A stretch of DNA of 64,000 bases, taken from assembly GCF_043769475.1 (NCBI RefSeq), contig NZ_CP171729.1, forward strand, positions 6,076,001 to 6,140,000, given 5' to 3'. Within the stretch, counting starts at the first letter, position 1. Each line of letters opens with the position of its first letter. The notes below the pieces were generated by a model. It worked only from the letters and a program-made list of their open reading frames with translations, searched no databases and was not told the origin of the DNA. The translations under genes were made by a program, and so were the position numbers. Below are positions 47,577-56,687 of the stretch, piece after piece. Source of the DNA: Allomesorhizobium sp043769475 (GTDB taxonomy: Bacteria > Pseudomonadota > Alphaproteobacteria > Rhizobiales > Rhizobiaceae).

Positions 47577-48857
47577 AAGTTGTCATGATGCCTCCAATGA
47601 AAGAACTCAAGGGGGCTAATCGCGTCCACCTGGCGGATTTCCTTGGGTTCGGTTGCGTTTTGACCGGCACTGTGGCTGGTCGGCTAAATCTCCACCGTCC
47701 GCTGGACTGGCGTCCTTCGGTTCTCGAACCATTCTCCAATCCGTGACCCTGATGCCGTTTGTCTCTGGCTTCGGTCACATAGTGGCGTTCGGCTCCCGGC
47801 TTCCTATTCTCCTTCAGGAGCGCAGCCCGGCACTGCCAGGCTCGCTAGAGCATCATCAGGACAGCCGGGATATCGTTGACGCGCATCCTTGCCCGTTGTG
47901 GCCGCGCTGTTCGTAAGGGCGCTGCTCGCGCAGGAGCTGGAATGCGATCGTCAATAGTTTTCGCGCTATCGCCACCCTGGCCTTGTTGGTGCCGTGGGGC
48001 TTCAGGCGCTCATATTGTTCTCTCAGTTGCGGATCGGTGGCGACGGCTGGACCAATCGCTTCGACAAAAGCCCAGCGCAGCCATTTGTTGCCCTGCTTGA
48101 TGATCTTGCCATGGTAAGTCTTGCCACCGCTCGCATAGGTTGACGGGACAAGGCCGGCATAGGCGGCAAGTTTCTTGGCCGAGCGGAAACGGCGGATATC
48201 GTCGATCTCGGCGTCGATCAGTCGGGCGAAGAATTCCCCGATGCCGGGAATTGTCTTCAGCAGCTTCACATTGGTGTTCTCTCGCGTTAGCGCCCGGATC
48301 GTCGCTTCCGACTGTTTAATCCGCGCATTGATGTCGTCGACGAAGGCGAGGCTGCGGTCGATCTGGATGCGATCGATCGGCGAGACAGGCAATTCCGCCA
48401 ATTGCTTGCGCCCGGTCTTGCCGAACAGATCGGCGAGCTTCTTGAGCCGGACCGTCTGCTCCGGATAGCGGTCGAAGACTGTGACGACGCGGTTCTTCAC
48501 CATGGTGCGCAGCCGCACGTAAAACATACGCTCGCGTAGCGCCAGGCGCAGTTCCCGCGCTTGTTCGCTCGGCGCCCAGGCTTCGGGAACAAGATCGGCT
48601 CGCAGCAAATGCGCCAGCACCGTCGCGTCGATCTTGTCCGTCTTGATCTTGGCGTCGGCGATCGCCTTCACCTTCAAAGGGTGGGCGAGCCAGTCGTAGA
48701 TGACCATCCAGTTGCGGGTGGCCTCGACGACAGCATGGGAGTTGTCCCTGTAGCGATCCAAAAACGCCGCGATCGAATGGCGGTCGTTCTTGACCCGCCC
48801 CGAGCGCAGCGTTCGCCCGGTTCCATCCTGAACGACGAGACGGCTGTAGGATTTGTG

Positions 48858-50077
48858 TGTAAAAGTTTAAACTTTATCTGACAGACGGTGTCTTAAGGCT
48901 GAAGCTTGAGCCGAGGCCGGGCGCGGAGTGGTCAGGGTTCGCAGCGCCCGGCCTCGGCGTTAGAAAGGACACTGAGCATGACCAAGGACCAAAAGATCAT
49001 CCGCGCCAAGGTGGGGCTGCTGGAGCTGGCCAAACAGCTCGGCAATGTCAGCCAAGCCTGCAAGATGATGGGCTATTCGCGCGACAGCTTCTACCGCTTC
49101 AAGGAGCTTTACGAGACCGGCGGCGAACTGGCGCTGCAGGAACTGACGCGCAGGAAGCCGCTGTTGGCCAACCGCACGCCGCCGGAGGTCGAGGCGATCA
49201 TCCTCGAGCTGACGCTGGAATATCCCGCCTATGGACAGACCCGCATCGCCAACGAAATGCGCAAGCTCGGCCACTCGGTCTCGCCATCGGGCGTGCGCGG
49301 GGTGTGGCAGCGTCACGATCTGGAGACGATGAAGAAGCGGCTGAAGGCGCTGGAAGCGAAGGTCGCCCAAGACGGTATCGTGCTCACCGAGAGCCAATTG
49401 GCGGCGCTGGAAAAGGCCAAGCTGGACAAGGAGGCGCATGGTGAGTTCGAGAGTGAATGCCCGGGCTATTGCGGCGGCCAGGACACCTTCTATGTCGGCA
49501 ACATGAAGGGGGTGGGACGCATCTATCAGCAGACCTTCCTCGACACCTATTCGAAGGTCGCCTTCGCCAAGCTCTATGACCGCAAGACGCCGATCACCGC
49601 CGCCGATCTCCTCAACGACCGCGTGGTGCCGTTCTTCGACGCCCACGACGTGAAGCTAAGCCGGGTGCTGACCGACCGCGGCACCGAATATTGCGGCAAT
49701 CCCGAACATCACGAGTACGAGCTCTATCTGGCGCTCGAGGACGTGGATCATTCCCGCACCAAGACCAAGAACCCGCAGACCAATGGCATCGTTGAACGGT
49801 TCCACAAGACGGTGCTGGACGAGTTCTACCGGGTCGCCTTCAGGAAAAAGATCTACGGCTCGATCGAGGAGCTGCAGGCCGATCTGGATGAATGGGTCGG
49901 AAGTTACAATGAGGAGCGCCCGCATCAGGGCCGCTGGTGCTTCGGCAAGACGCCGATGCAGACCTTCCTTGACACGGCCCCGCTGGCGAAGGAGAAAATG
50001 ATCGCTGCCTGATCCCATCGGACAGGCAAAACGGACCATTCTGACGCCAACTGTCCGATCAAGTGCAAACTTCTACA
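48858..50077 (+). mobile_element. IS481-family element with 7-bp target duplication
   Basis: Imperfect terminal inverted repeats of about 40 bp: TGTAAAAGTTTAAACTTTAT at the left; TGTAGAAGTTTGCACTTGAT read inward from the right. They are flanked by ATTTGTG at 48851-48857 and 50078-50084. A clean, probably recent insertion into the IS110 transposase gene. Confidence 0.88.
48978..50012 (+). CDS. IS481-family transposase
   Basis: 344 residues starting MTKDQKIIRAKVGLLELAKQ. HTH (GNVSQACKMMGYSRDSFYRF), a second HTH (LEYPAYGQTRIANEM) and an rve DDE core (TFLDTYSKVAFAKLYD, VLTDRGTEYCG, NPQTNGIVERFHKTV). ATG 48978 follows GAAAGGA. Full length and undamaged. Confidence 0.92.
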   Translation: MTKDQKIIRAKVGLLELAKQLGNVSQACKMMGYSRDSFYRFKELYETGGELALQELTRRKPLLANRTPPEVEAIILELTLEYPAYGQTRIANEMRKLGHSVSPSGVRGVWQRHDLETMKKRLKALEAKVAQDGIVLTESQLAALEKAKLDKEAHGEFESECPGYCGGQDTFYVGNMKGVGRIYQQTFLDTYSKVAFAKLYDRKTPITAADLLNDRVVPFFDAHDVKLSRVLTDRGTEYCGNPEHHEYELYLALEDVDHSRTKTKNPQTNGIVERFHKTVLDEFYRVAFRKKIYGSIEELQADLDEWVGSYNEERPHQGRWCFGKTPMQTFLDTAPLAKEKMIAA

Positions 50078-50247
50078 ATTTGTGGTAATCCACGCCGATG
50101 TGATAATCGTAAGGCACGGTCGCACTTCCTCCGTTATTGAGAGTCTCGAAACCCCAATACGGTACGCCGCAAGGTAGGAAGTGCGACTGTCCCTCGAGCA
50201 CCATCAACATCTTTGGCGATCCGTTCTTCCAGTAAGCGCGGCCTCTT

Positions 50248-52397
50248 TCATGCCACCTCCTTCTTTGATCGCCTGTTGCGTGCGATCCGCGCCCGCAGCG
50301 TGTTGATCCGGTCATCTGAGAGCTCGATTTGCCACGGCTGTCCCTTCGTGAGCTGGTGCCCCTCGAGCCAGCCGCGTGCGAGATAGTCGAAGACGGTTTG
50401 TGGTGTGACGCCCAGGGCGGCGGCCGCCCCTTGAACAGAGTAGGTTCCATCTGGCCATCGGTCGGGATTGGCGCTCGTCCCGTTGATCTTGACGGTGGGG
50501 ATGCCCCAACGTGTCCGCAGAAGCCAGACATTCTCACCTTTGAACGCGCAGCCGCGTGCTGCGACAAAGCCTTCCGCGTTCAAGGTCGCCGCGATCTCCT
50601 TGTCCATTTTGCCCGCGGCGTTAAGTTGGATCACACGGCTCCGCAGCCGCTCCACATCGATGTAGTCGCCATAGGTGTGGACTCGCCTTTGGAGAGAGTG
50701 CTCGCTTGTCGCTCCCGTCTGCCACAGTGTCAATCGGCGCGCAAAGTTGCACGCCGGATAACATGCCACAGGATCTTGAACCAGACCTGACCCTGAAAGC
50801 GCTTCTGGTCGAGGACGACCTCGCAGATGATGCAGCGCAGGATGCCCTTGCGCTCGGCTGCCGTTGTTGAAGGGGCGTGCCAGATGCCGGGCAGATCTTC
50901 GCCCAGCTTTTGCAGCGCCTGGCGATCCGGTTCATTCAAGACCAGGGGCTCGTCGGACCGCCAGCGTTCGTAATCCTGTTCGATCGCCTCGGCGGCGCGA
51001 AGCTTCTCTTCCCAGCCGCGTTCCAGCGACCGTGCCACCAGACGGTTCTCAGGCTCGACCGCATCATATTGGCGCCGTGCACGTTCTGCCTCATAGCGCG
51101 CCCGCTCGCGCCGCAGCGCCCACTGCCGCTCAAGCTGACGCGTCTCCTCTTCGATCTGGCCAAGGGCGGCGATGGCGATGACGATCTTGTCCGGTCGCAA
51201 GGCCTCGAGCAGGATGCTTTCGACGTGCGCATCGACGGGCAGCGCACGCACTTCCTGGCATAGCGGCCCGCCCTCCTGGTCGCGGTCAGCGCGACACGTA
51301 TAGACGGGGTAGTCGCCCGCGGGACCACTATAGCGCAGGCTCATCCGGCGACCGCACCGTCCACAAACGGCGATGCCCTGCAGCAGTGCCGCTCCCTTGC
51401 GCGGCACGCCGGAATGACCGGCTTCGTAGCGATTGATGTTGTTTGCCAGTCGCCTCTGGTTCTCCATGAACTCCTCCCAGCCGATATAACCAGGATGGGC
51501 AGCCTGAAGGCAAACCTCCCAGTCGGCGATGGGGACCTTGGTCGTCCTCGGACGATAAACGCCATGGCGAATCCGCCCGCCTGCCACCCGCCTGCGGCCA
51601 TAGACATACGCCCCGGCATAGGCAGGATTTTGGAGAATGCTGAGCACGCGCGAACTATCGGCCTCGCGCCACACCACATCGTGCGGCGCCGGACCGAGGA
51701 GTGGGCGCACAGGCAGTGGCAGATCGTTCTTTCGCAGGTATCGCATCACGGCCCGCGCACTGTGAAGCTCGCGGAACTTGGCGAAGACCAGGCCGAGCCT
51801 CGCCTGCACCTGCTCATCGGGATTGAGAATGATCTCGCCCGAGCGATCATGAGCCAGTCCGGCGGGAACGGGAAGGCGTAGCTCGCCACGCGCCGCCTTC
51901 TGACGCTCGCCCTGATGGAGGCGCTGCCTGATCTGGTGCAACTCCGCCTCGCTCATGATGCCGGACAAACCGAGCAGCAGGCGGTCATGGTAAGCGCAGG
52001 GATCGTAGAGACGTTCGCCGTCGGCAATGATGACGCCGAAGAGCGCGCACAAATCGAGGAGCTGATGCCAGTCGCGATTGTTGCGGGCAAGCCGGGACGC
52101 GTCGAGGCTGATGACGAGGCCGGCGTTGCCCAATCCGATCTCGGCAATCAGCTTCTTGAAGCCCACCCGCTCAACGGTCCCGGCTCCGGATTTGCCAAGA
52201 TCTTCATCGATGACGTGCACGCGTTCATGCGGCCAGCCGAGGGCGACGGCACGATCGACGAGGCGGTATTGCAGTTCCGTGCTTTCCTGATGATGCCGCA
52301 CCTGGTTCACGGAAGACTGGCGGACGTAAATGTAAGCGAGCTTGCCGCGATGCGCAGCAGTGACGCACTCGTCCGGTCTATTCGACGTTCTCAACAT
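50248..52397 (-). pseudogene. Large serine recombinase, broken by a 44-bp insertion
   Basis: From ATG 52397: AYIYVRQSSVNQ (catalytic S28), then GLVISLDASRLARNN, LLLGLSGIMSEAELHQI, a recombinase domain, a zinc ribbon (CGRCGRRMSLRYSG, YTCRADRD) and a coiled coil (ERARYEAERARRQYD). At 50728-50771 a 44-bp segment bounded by TGCCACAG repeats shifts the frame. The C-terminal module (TGATSEHSLQRRV, IPTVKINGTSANP, QGAAAALGVTPQTVFD) continues to 50248. The catalytic part alone could still be made. Confidence 0.85.
50720..50771. repeat. 44-bp frame-breaking insertion between 8-bp direct repeats
   Basis: TGCCACAG occurs at 50720-50727 and 50764-50771. Removing one repeat plus the intervening 36 bases rejoins KILW to QTGATSEH in frame, as in related recombinases. 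It looks like an excision footprint or a small local duplication. Confidence 0.65.
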
Positions 52398-52874
52398 GCC
52401 GATCCGCCGCTATCGGCGCGCCCGTCGATCGCATCCGCAAGAGAAGCCGCGCGAAGCCCTGCGCGATCTGCTTCTGCCTCTCCACGGGCAAGTTGAGCCA
52501 AAGACTCGGCAGAGTGATGATACTCGGGTTCGGAACTTTGGTGGTGGGGGTCTGGGACGCGACACGATACAGATCTCGACTGGATGTTCATCGCGAATCA
52601 CCTCCTCGATAGGGGAGGCCAACGTGCTGTTCAAATGGTGCAGCAATGTGAGCAGCGTTCGCACGTTGATGTGGGCCAACGCTTTCGAAGCGCCTTGTTC
52701 TTCCGGTGACGCCGCTGCAAGGTCGGTCACCGAGCGCCGAATTGAACGGCGGCGTCCGTCAGATAGTCGAACAACAACGAAAGCCGGACCGCGCGCAGAA
52801 CGGGACGACACCAGCTCCAGACGCTGACCCGCTAGGCCGTGACGCGGGTCGATGACCGTCAAATGAGACACCAC
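52391..52874 (-). pseudogene. Small companion gene of the serine recombinase (DUF5372-like), frameshifted
   Basis: MVSHLTVIDPRHGLAGQRLE, then FVVVRLSDGRRRSIRRSVTD and HINVRTLLTLLHHLN, are continuous. Near 52500 the frame shifts to LAQLARGEAEADRAGLRAAS, ending DAIDGRADSGGSAC at 52391, overlapping the recombinase start. Such a protein regularly precedes this recombinase type and probably aids DNA binding. Confidence 0.6.
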
Positions 52875-52912
52875 CCCGTCGAGAATGGCGGCAGCCTCTG
52901 ATGTTTGGTGAC

Positions 52913-53014
52913 CCGACCTACGCCGACGCCATCCTCGAGCGGCTCGTGCACAACGCCCACCGCATCGACCTCACAGGCGAAAGCTTGCGTCGAAAACAGC
53001 CCAACAAAGCTTGA
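52913..53014 (+). pseudogene. istB: IS21 IstB, 3' part
   Basis: TYADAILERLVHNAHRIDLT, then GESLRRKQPNKA and a stop. This is exactly the IstB C terminus missing at 47576. CCG is shared at both junctions. Confidence 0.85.
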
Positions 53015-53130
53015 CACCACATGCGAACGAAATGACAACAATCACGCCAGCAGAGCCCCAGCCCCAGCGGGCGAGATCATCTCGGAATCCGGGGGCGGAA
53101 TAATCTCGGAACAAAGGGGCGGCTTCGTCG

Positions 53131-53240
53131 GAATCGGCATCGAGAACCTGCGCGAAGGTATCGAGCTTCACAAAGCCACCGTTCGCCGCGACGTCGCGAC
53201 GTCTGACGTCGCGGCGACAAAACTTGATCCCGGGTCCTGA
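53131..53240 (+). pseudogene. Small IS66-associated protein, 3' part
   Basis: GIGIENLREGIELHKATVRR resumes the gene broken at 45198. Confidence 0.5.
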
Positions 53241-53360
53241 TCGGCCGGTTACAAACAATGCGGCGGAGCGCGCGCTGCGCCCTGGCTCTTCGCCGGCCGC
53301 CGGCTCCGAGCGCGGCGCCGACGCGCCGCTGATCAATACGGCAAAGCTACGTCGGACACC
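53241..53360 (+). pseudogene. IS66 TnpC fragment with internal deletion
   Basis: VTNNAAERALRP, then GSERGADAPLINTAKL, follows the IS66 pattern NNAAERALRP...GSERGGERAA with about 15 residues missing. Decayed. Confidence 0.55.
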
Positions 53361-53481
53361 GTCTCGGCTGGCCGTGGTCGCACGGCACCGCGATCTTCTC
53401 CGCCGAGGGCTATCTGTGCGCCGGTCTCAGCTTATGACGCATTTTCTCGATATCGGCGGCCTAGGACACAGTATGTTGCGC

Positions 53482-54486
53482 CTAATCATGAGACCAATGC
53501 TCCTTGAAGCGAGCAATGACTAGCTTCGCAACCTGGTCCGAGCGGTCCACCCCAGAAACCACTTTCGCGGCGTATAGTCCCCCGGGGAAATCAAGATCGA
53601 ATTCAATAATGTAGGGATAAGCCATATCTATGGCACCGAAGTTGATTCCATGCACCATCAGCTTTCGGCCAATCAACTCAGCAAGCTCCATTTCATTGGA
53701 ATTCAGATCGACTGGAATCGCCATTCCACCTTGTGTTATATTTGATCGGTGATCCTTTGGATGACCTTGCCGACCATGCCAAGCGACAACCTTCCCACAA
53801 GTAACGATGATGCGCTTTTCGCCTTGGGCGACCTCCGGGATAAACTTCTGAAGAATTGCATACTGAGCTTTGAAGCCACCTAGTGCGCCATAATCCATCT
53901 GGCTTTGCGCGACAGTGTTTCCGGTAAGGCATTGGAGGATCGTTCGAACGTTTGGTCCGTGTTGAGGAAGTAAGAAGACGTTTTGCCCGCATCCGGAATT
54001 TGGCGGCTTGGCCACCCACCATTGATCTGGGGCCTGCTGATAGCGCTCCCAGAGCGACTCGAAATCATTCGAGACATATGAAAATGCTCGGTTCTCTTTT
54101 GGGACGAGATAGCCCATTGCATGTTTGCTATTTAGAAACATCAGCCCTTCAATACTGTTAACAAATGGCGTCTGTTGGGAAGCCAACCACAGCATTCGCC
54201 AGACGTCTCGATACACGCAGGCTTGGGGCGAACCTAGGACCCAGATCAGCTGGCATTCGTCAAGAAAATATGTCTCTCGAGTCCCAGGTGCCACGGAGCC
54301 AGGAGAGTACGGTTCGGCGTTCTCTGGTAGGAGCACTCCTCGTGTGAAATAGCGGTAGTCATCTGCCGCAATAGCATTGATCTCGCCGAGAATTACTTGC
54401 CAGCCGAAGCGACGGAACGCGCTGCTAAGAACTGCATCATTTTTACCTAAGCAATCGAGACTGTTGATCAGCATGAGCAATCTCAT
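53482..54486 (-). CDS. Glutathione-synthetase/RimK-like ATP-grasp ligase
   Basis: 334 residues. The N-terminal part (about 1-110) is a substrate domain (MRLLMLINSLDCLGKNDAV). The ATP-grasp follows: WVAKPPNSGCGQNVFLL, ILQKFIPEVAQGEKRIIVTC, KDHRSNITQGGMAIPVDL and a catalytic INFGAIDMAYPYIIEFDLDFPGG, where GshB has INVTSPTG. AGGAGG sits 6 bases before ATG 54486. More AT-rich than its neighbours. Its promoter is a near-consensus sigma-54 site with two NifA sites. Probably forms an amide bond on an amino-acid-like substrate in nodules; not a housekeeping GshB. Confidence 0.85.
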   Translation of the reverse strand: MRLLMLINSLDCLGKNDAVLSSAFRRFGWQVILGEINAIAADDYRYFTRGVLLPENAEPYSPGSVAPGTRETYFLDECQLIWVLGSPQACVYRDVWRMLWLASQQTPFVNSIEGLMFLNSKHAMGYLVPKENRAFSYVSNDFESLWERYQQAPDQWWVAKPPNSGCGQNVFLLPQHGPNVRTILQCLTGNTVAQSQMDYGALGGFKAQYAILQKFIPEVAQGEKRIIVTCGKVVAWHGRQGHPKDHRSNITQGGMAIPVDLNSNEMELAELIGRKLMVHGINFGAIDMAYPYIIEFDLDFPGGLYAAKVVSGVDRSDQVAKLVIARFKEHWSHD

Positions 54487-54685
54487 TACGTCCTCCTAGA
54501 TAGATAGCCAAAAGGCAATTAGCTGCACGTCAGCCTCCGATCACGTCGAGAGCGCTATCGTGCCCTCACGATGGAGTAGGAGCCTCGGGAATCACGTCGA
54601 CACCGGCGCCCATTCGCGACGATCTGCCCGTCGCTGTGACATTCGGATCTAACTACAGCGTCACTCAGTCTTGCAGGATCCTAAT

Positions 54686-54701
54686 AGCAACCCCCGTGCC
54701 A
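54686..54701 (-). promoter_or_regulatory. Sigma-54 promoter of the GshB-like gene
   Basis: The minus strand reads TGGCACGGGGGTTGCT, matching TGGCACG-N4-TTGCW at every defined position. The predicted leader is about 190 bases. Confidence 0.75.
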
Positions 54702-54769
54702 GTCTTATCCTCGCTCTGTAAGCTCCTGATTGCACTTCGAAAAGGTGTTATCCGGCGACTGACGTGATG

Positions 54770-54785
54770 TGTTTTGAACCTGACA
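54770..54785. promoter_or_regulatory. NifA upstream activator sequence 1
   Basis: TGTTTTGAACCTGACA, exact TGT-N10-ACA, centred about 77 bases upstream of the -24 box at 54700. Confidence 0.65.
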
Positions 54786-54798
54786 ACATATCTGGTGT

Positions 54799-54814
54799 TG
54801 TCGGAAGGGGGACA
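54799..54814. promoter_or_regulatory. NifA upstream activator sequence 2
   Basis: TGTCGGAAGGGGGACA, exact TGT-N10-ACA, about 106 bases upstream of the -24 box and 29 bases from site 1. Confidence 0.65.
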
Positions 54815-55062
54815 ACGACGGCAAGCGAAGGTCGCTTGCCGTTTCAAGAATAAATGCCTCTCCGTGAGCAGCCCCGGTGGTGGCCAGACCTGGGCGACTA
54901 TCGCCGGGCTTCTGCAGACCACGAACAAATGAGCCGATCCGCACGCCTGGTTCACACAAGCTCAGGAACCCGCGCAGGGTTGGGCCGATCTCTCAGGCCG
55001 AGGCTCTCATGCCAAGGCACTTCAAACCCTCGATGGCCTCAGCTATAGTAACCGGCCGATTG

Positions 55063-55358
55063 TTACCGCGGTGATTTTGCTTTGATGCGCGCGATGAGCT
55101 CTTCGTCGTCGACAAAGCTGTCGAGGAAGTCGTTCCATTCGTCGGTCGAACGACGGGCATGAGCGAGCATTTGTCTCAGCTCGTTAATCCCATCGTCAGT
55201 GAGAGTGGTGATTGCCTCGTCCGTGCCATCGTAGACGCCGATGATACTTCCGTAGGAGAGGTGGTCGTCGTTGCTGACGATCGCCTGAGGGAGCTCAGGA
55301 TCCTCTCCAAGCTTTTCGCGACGTGGTCGATGGTGAAGACGTAGGTGATCGTAGCCAT
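55063..55358 (-). pseudogene. Small hypothetical gene, frameshifted
   Basis: MATITYVFTIDHVAKS starts at ATG 55358. After one shift, LGEDPELPQAIVSNDDHLSY, TTLTDDGINELRQMLAHARR and DSFVDDEELIARIKAKSPR follow. About 97 residues, acidic and soluble. Similar small proteins occur in rhizobia without known role. Confidence 0.5.
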
Positions 55359-55439
55359 CAGGCGGCCTCGGCGCAGGTGATGACAACAGGTGCCCAATTC
55401 CATATGTGGACATCGGGTAATCGCGGCGGCGACCTGATT

Positions 55440-55614
55440 TCCCGGTAATGCCGCGCTTAACTCGCAACCACTGTCGGCGGCAGCTTCTCAAAGAACGCCG
55501 CCATCTCCTTGCGCCGCAGTTTTTGCGCAGCGCCGGCGCCTCAGCTGCGTTCACACCATGGAGCTGGAAGATGTGTTTTGACGTGTCGATGCCGATACGA
55601 ATAATTTGTTCCAC
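55440..55614 (-). pseudogene. IS110-family transposase N-terminal fragment
   Basis: GTG 55614 starts VEQIIRIGIDTSKHIFQLHG (first DEDD Asp in GIDTSK), then NAAEAPALRK and, after a shift, MAAFFEKLPPTVVAS. Nothing further is left. Confidence 0.7.
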
Positions 55615-55811
55615 GGACGGTCTCCCTTTGGTTGAGATCTGTAACGACCTCATTCTGGCACATCGATGCCGTCCGGGGGGCCGTCCACCCTGACATCATG
55701 CGGCGGCCTAACGTCGACCGCGAAGAGAAGCGAGTGACCCACGGGGCGACATCGTCCGGAAAAAGACAGGAAAAGCTTGACCTCACCGACCCCAATCAGA
55801 GAAGCCTGCTA

Positions 55812-56667
55812 AGGCCGCAAACTCATAAATTGAGGTGCCGCTTTGTGACGAGTTCTGATTCAAGCCTTCTTTTGGAGGCTTGAATGCGCCGTTACGAACT
55901 GAGTGATTTTGAATGGAGTGTGATCCAGCCTCATCTGCCGAACAAGGTTCGAGGCGTGGCGCGCGTTGACGACCGCAAGGTTCTCAACGGCATTCTTTGG
56001 CGTTTCCGGACCGGATCGCCCTGGGCGGATGTGCCGGATCGATATGGTCCCTACACCACATGCTACAACCGGTTCGTGCGATGGCGCAAAGCCGGGGTCT
56101 GGGATCGGCTGCTGGCGGCGGTTTCCAAGGCTTTCGACGGCGAGATCATCATGATCGACTCCTCCTGTGTCCGCGTTCATCAACATGCGGCCACGGAAAA
56201 AGGCGCGATGACGATGTTTGCATGGGACGTTCCCGCGGCGGGCTCACGACCAAGATCCACGCGCTTGTCGATGCCGAAGGCCGACCGGTCGATCTCGTCC
56301 TGACCGCAGGGCAGGCACATGACGGCAAGCCCGCAGTCGCCATGCTCGACGTCCTCCGGCCCGATGCGATCCTGCTCGCAGATCGCGCTTACGACAGCAA
56401 CGTCATTCGCGACCTGGCGGCGCAGCGAGGCGCATGGGCAAACATCCCGCCGAAGAAAACCCGAACGGGCAGCTTCCCCTTCAGCGCATGGCTCTACAAG
56501 CAGCGCAATCTCATCGAGCGATACTTCAACAAACTCAAACACTTCATAGGCATAGCCACCCGATACGCTCCGATACGACCCGATACGACCGAGACCCGCT
56601 AAACTTCCTCGCAGCAATCAAACTCGCGTCGGTTCGCATCTGTTGAAAAGTTATGAGTCTGCGGCCT
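55812..56667 (+). mobile_element. IS5-family (IS427-group) element
   Basis: Ends AGGCCGCAAACTCATAA and, reversed from the right, AGGCCGCAGACTCATAA are imperfect inverted repeats. The right terminus touches the CTAG target duplication of the IS701 pair, so the two elements are directly adjacent. Confidence 0.75.
55884..56646 (+). pseudogene. IS5-family transposase (two frames), C terminus broken
   Basis: The first frame (55884-56303) gives MRRYELSDFEWSVIQPHLP and GEIIMIDSSCVRVHQHA. The second gives SRGGLTTKIHALVDAEGRPV, LLADRAYDSNVIRDL and KQRNLIERYFNKLKHFIGIA. The switch between the two frames is normal for IS427-type elements (programmed shift). At 56561-56590 three tandem 10-bp units CGATACGmyc push the frame off the expected FLAAIKLASVRIC end. 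Confidence 0.75.
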
Positions 56668-56687
56668 AGCACTACTTTGGCAGATTT

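Larger units (their letters stand above)
47856..50117 (-). pseudogene. IS110-family transposase interrupted by IS481
   Basis: GTG 50117, behind GGAGGAAG on the minus strand, starts VPYDYHIGVDYHK. The IS481 element (48858-50077) interrupts it there, and SYSRLVVQDGTGRTL continues at 48857 through VVEATRNWMVIYDWL, IKTDKIDATVLAHLL and LKTIPGIGEFFARL to 47856. Removing the IS481 and one copy of its 7-bp duplication restores an unbroken 344-residue DEDD transposase. Confidence 0.88.
45199..53113 (+). mobile_element. IS21-family element carrying a 5.3-kb nested insertion
   Basis: The left end has four ATTCCGA-N(5-7)-CCGCCCC repeats between 45203 and 45297. The right end, read in reverse from 53113, has TGTTCCGAGATTATTCCGCCCC and CGGATTCCGAGATGAT. 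istA and the 5' part of istB are on the left, the 3' end of istB on the right; everything between 47577 and 52912 was inserted later. The limits are set by the terminal repeats. Confidence 0.8.

Noticed and set aside
45963..47588. A 541-codon plus-strand frame spanning istA and istB
   Set aside because: Its first part is istA in the wrong frame (Arg/Pro/Ala-rich); only the last ~215 codons are real, being istB from 46938.
54487..54685. Additional sigma-54 box (AGGGCACGATAGCGCT-like) near the GshB-like gene
   Set aside because: The -24 and -12 elements are poor compared with the fully matching site at 54686-54701.
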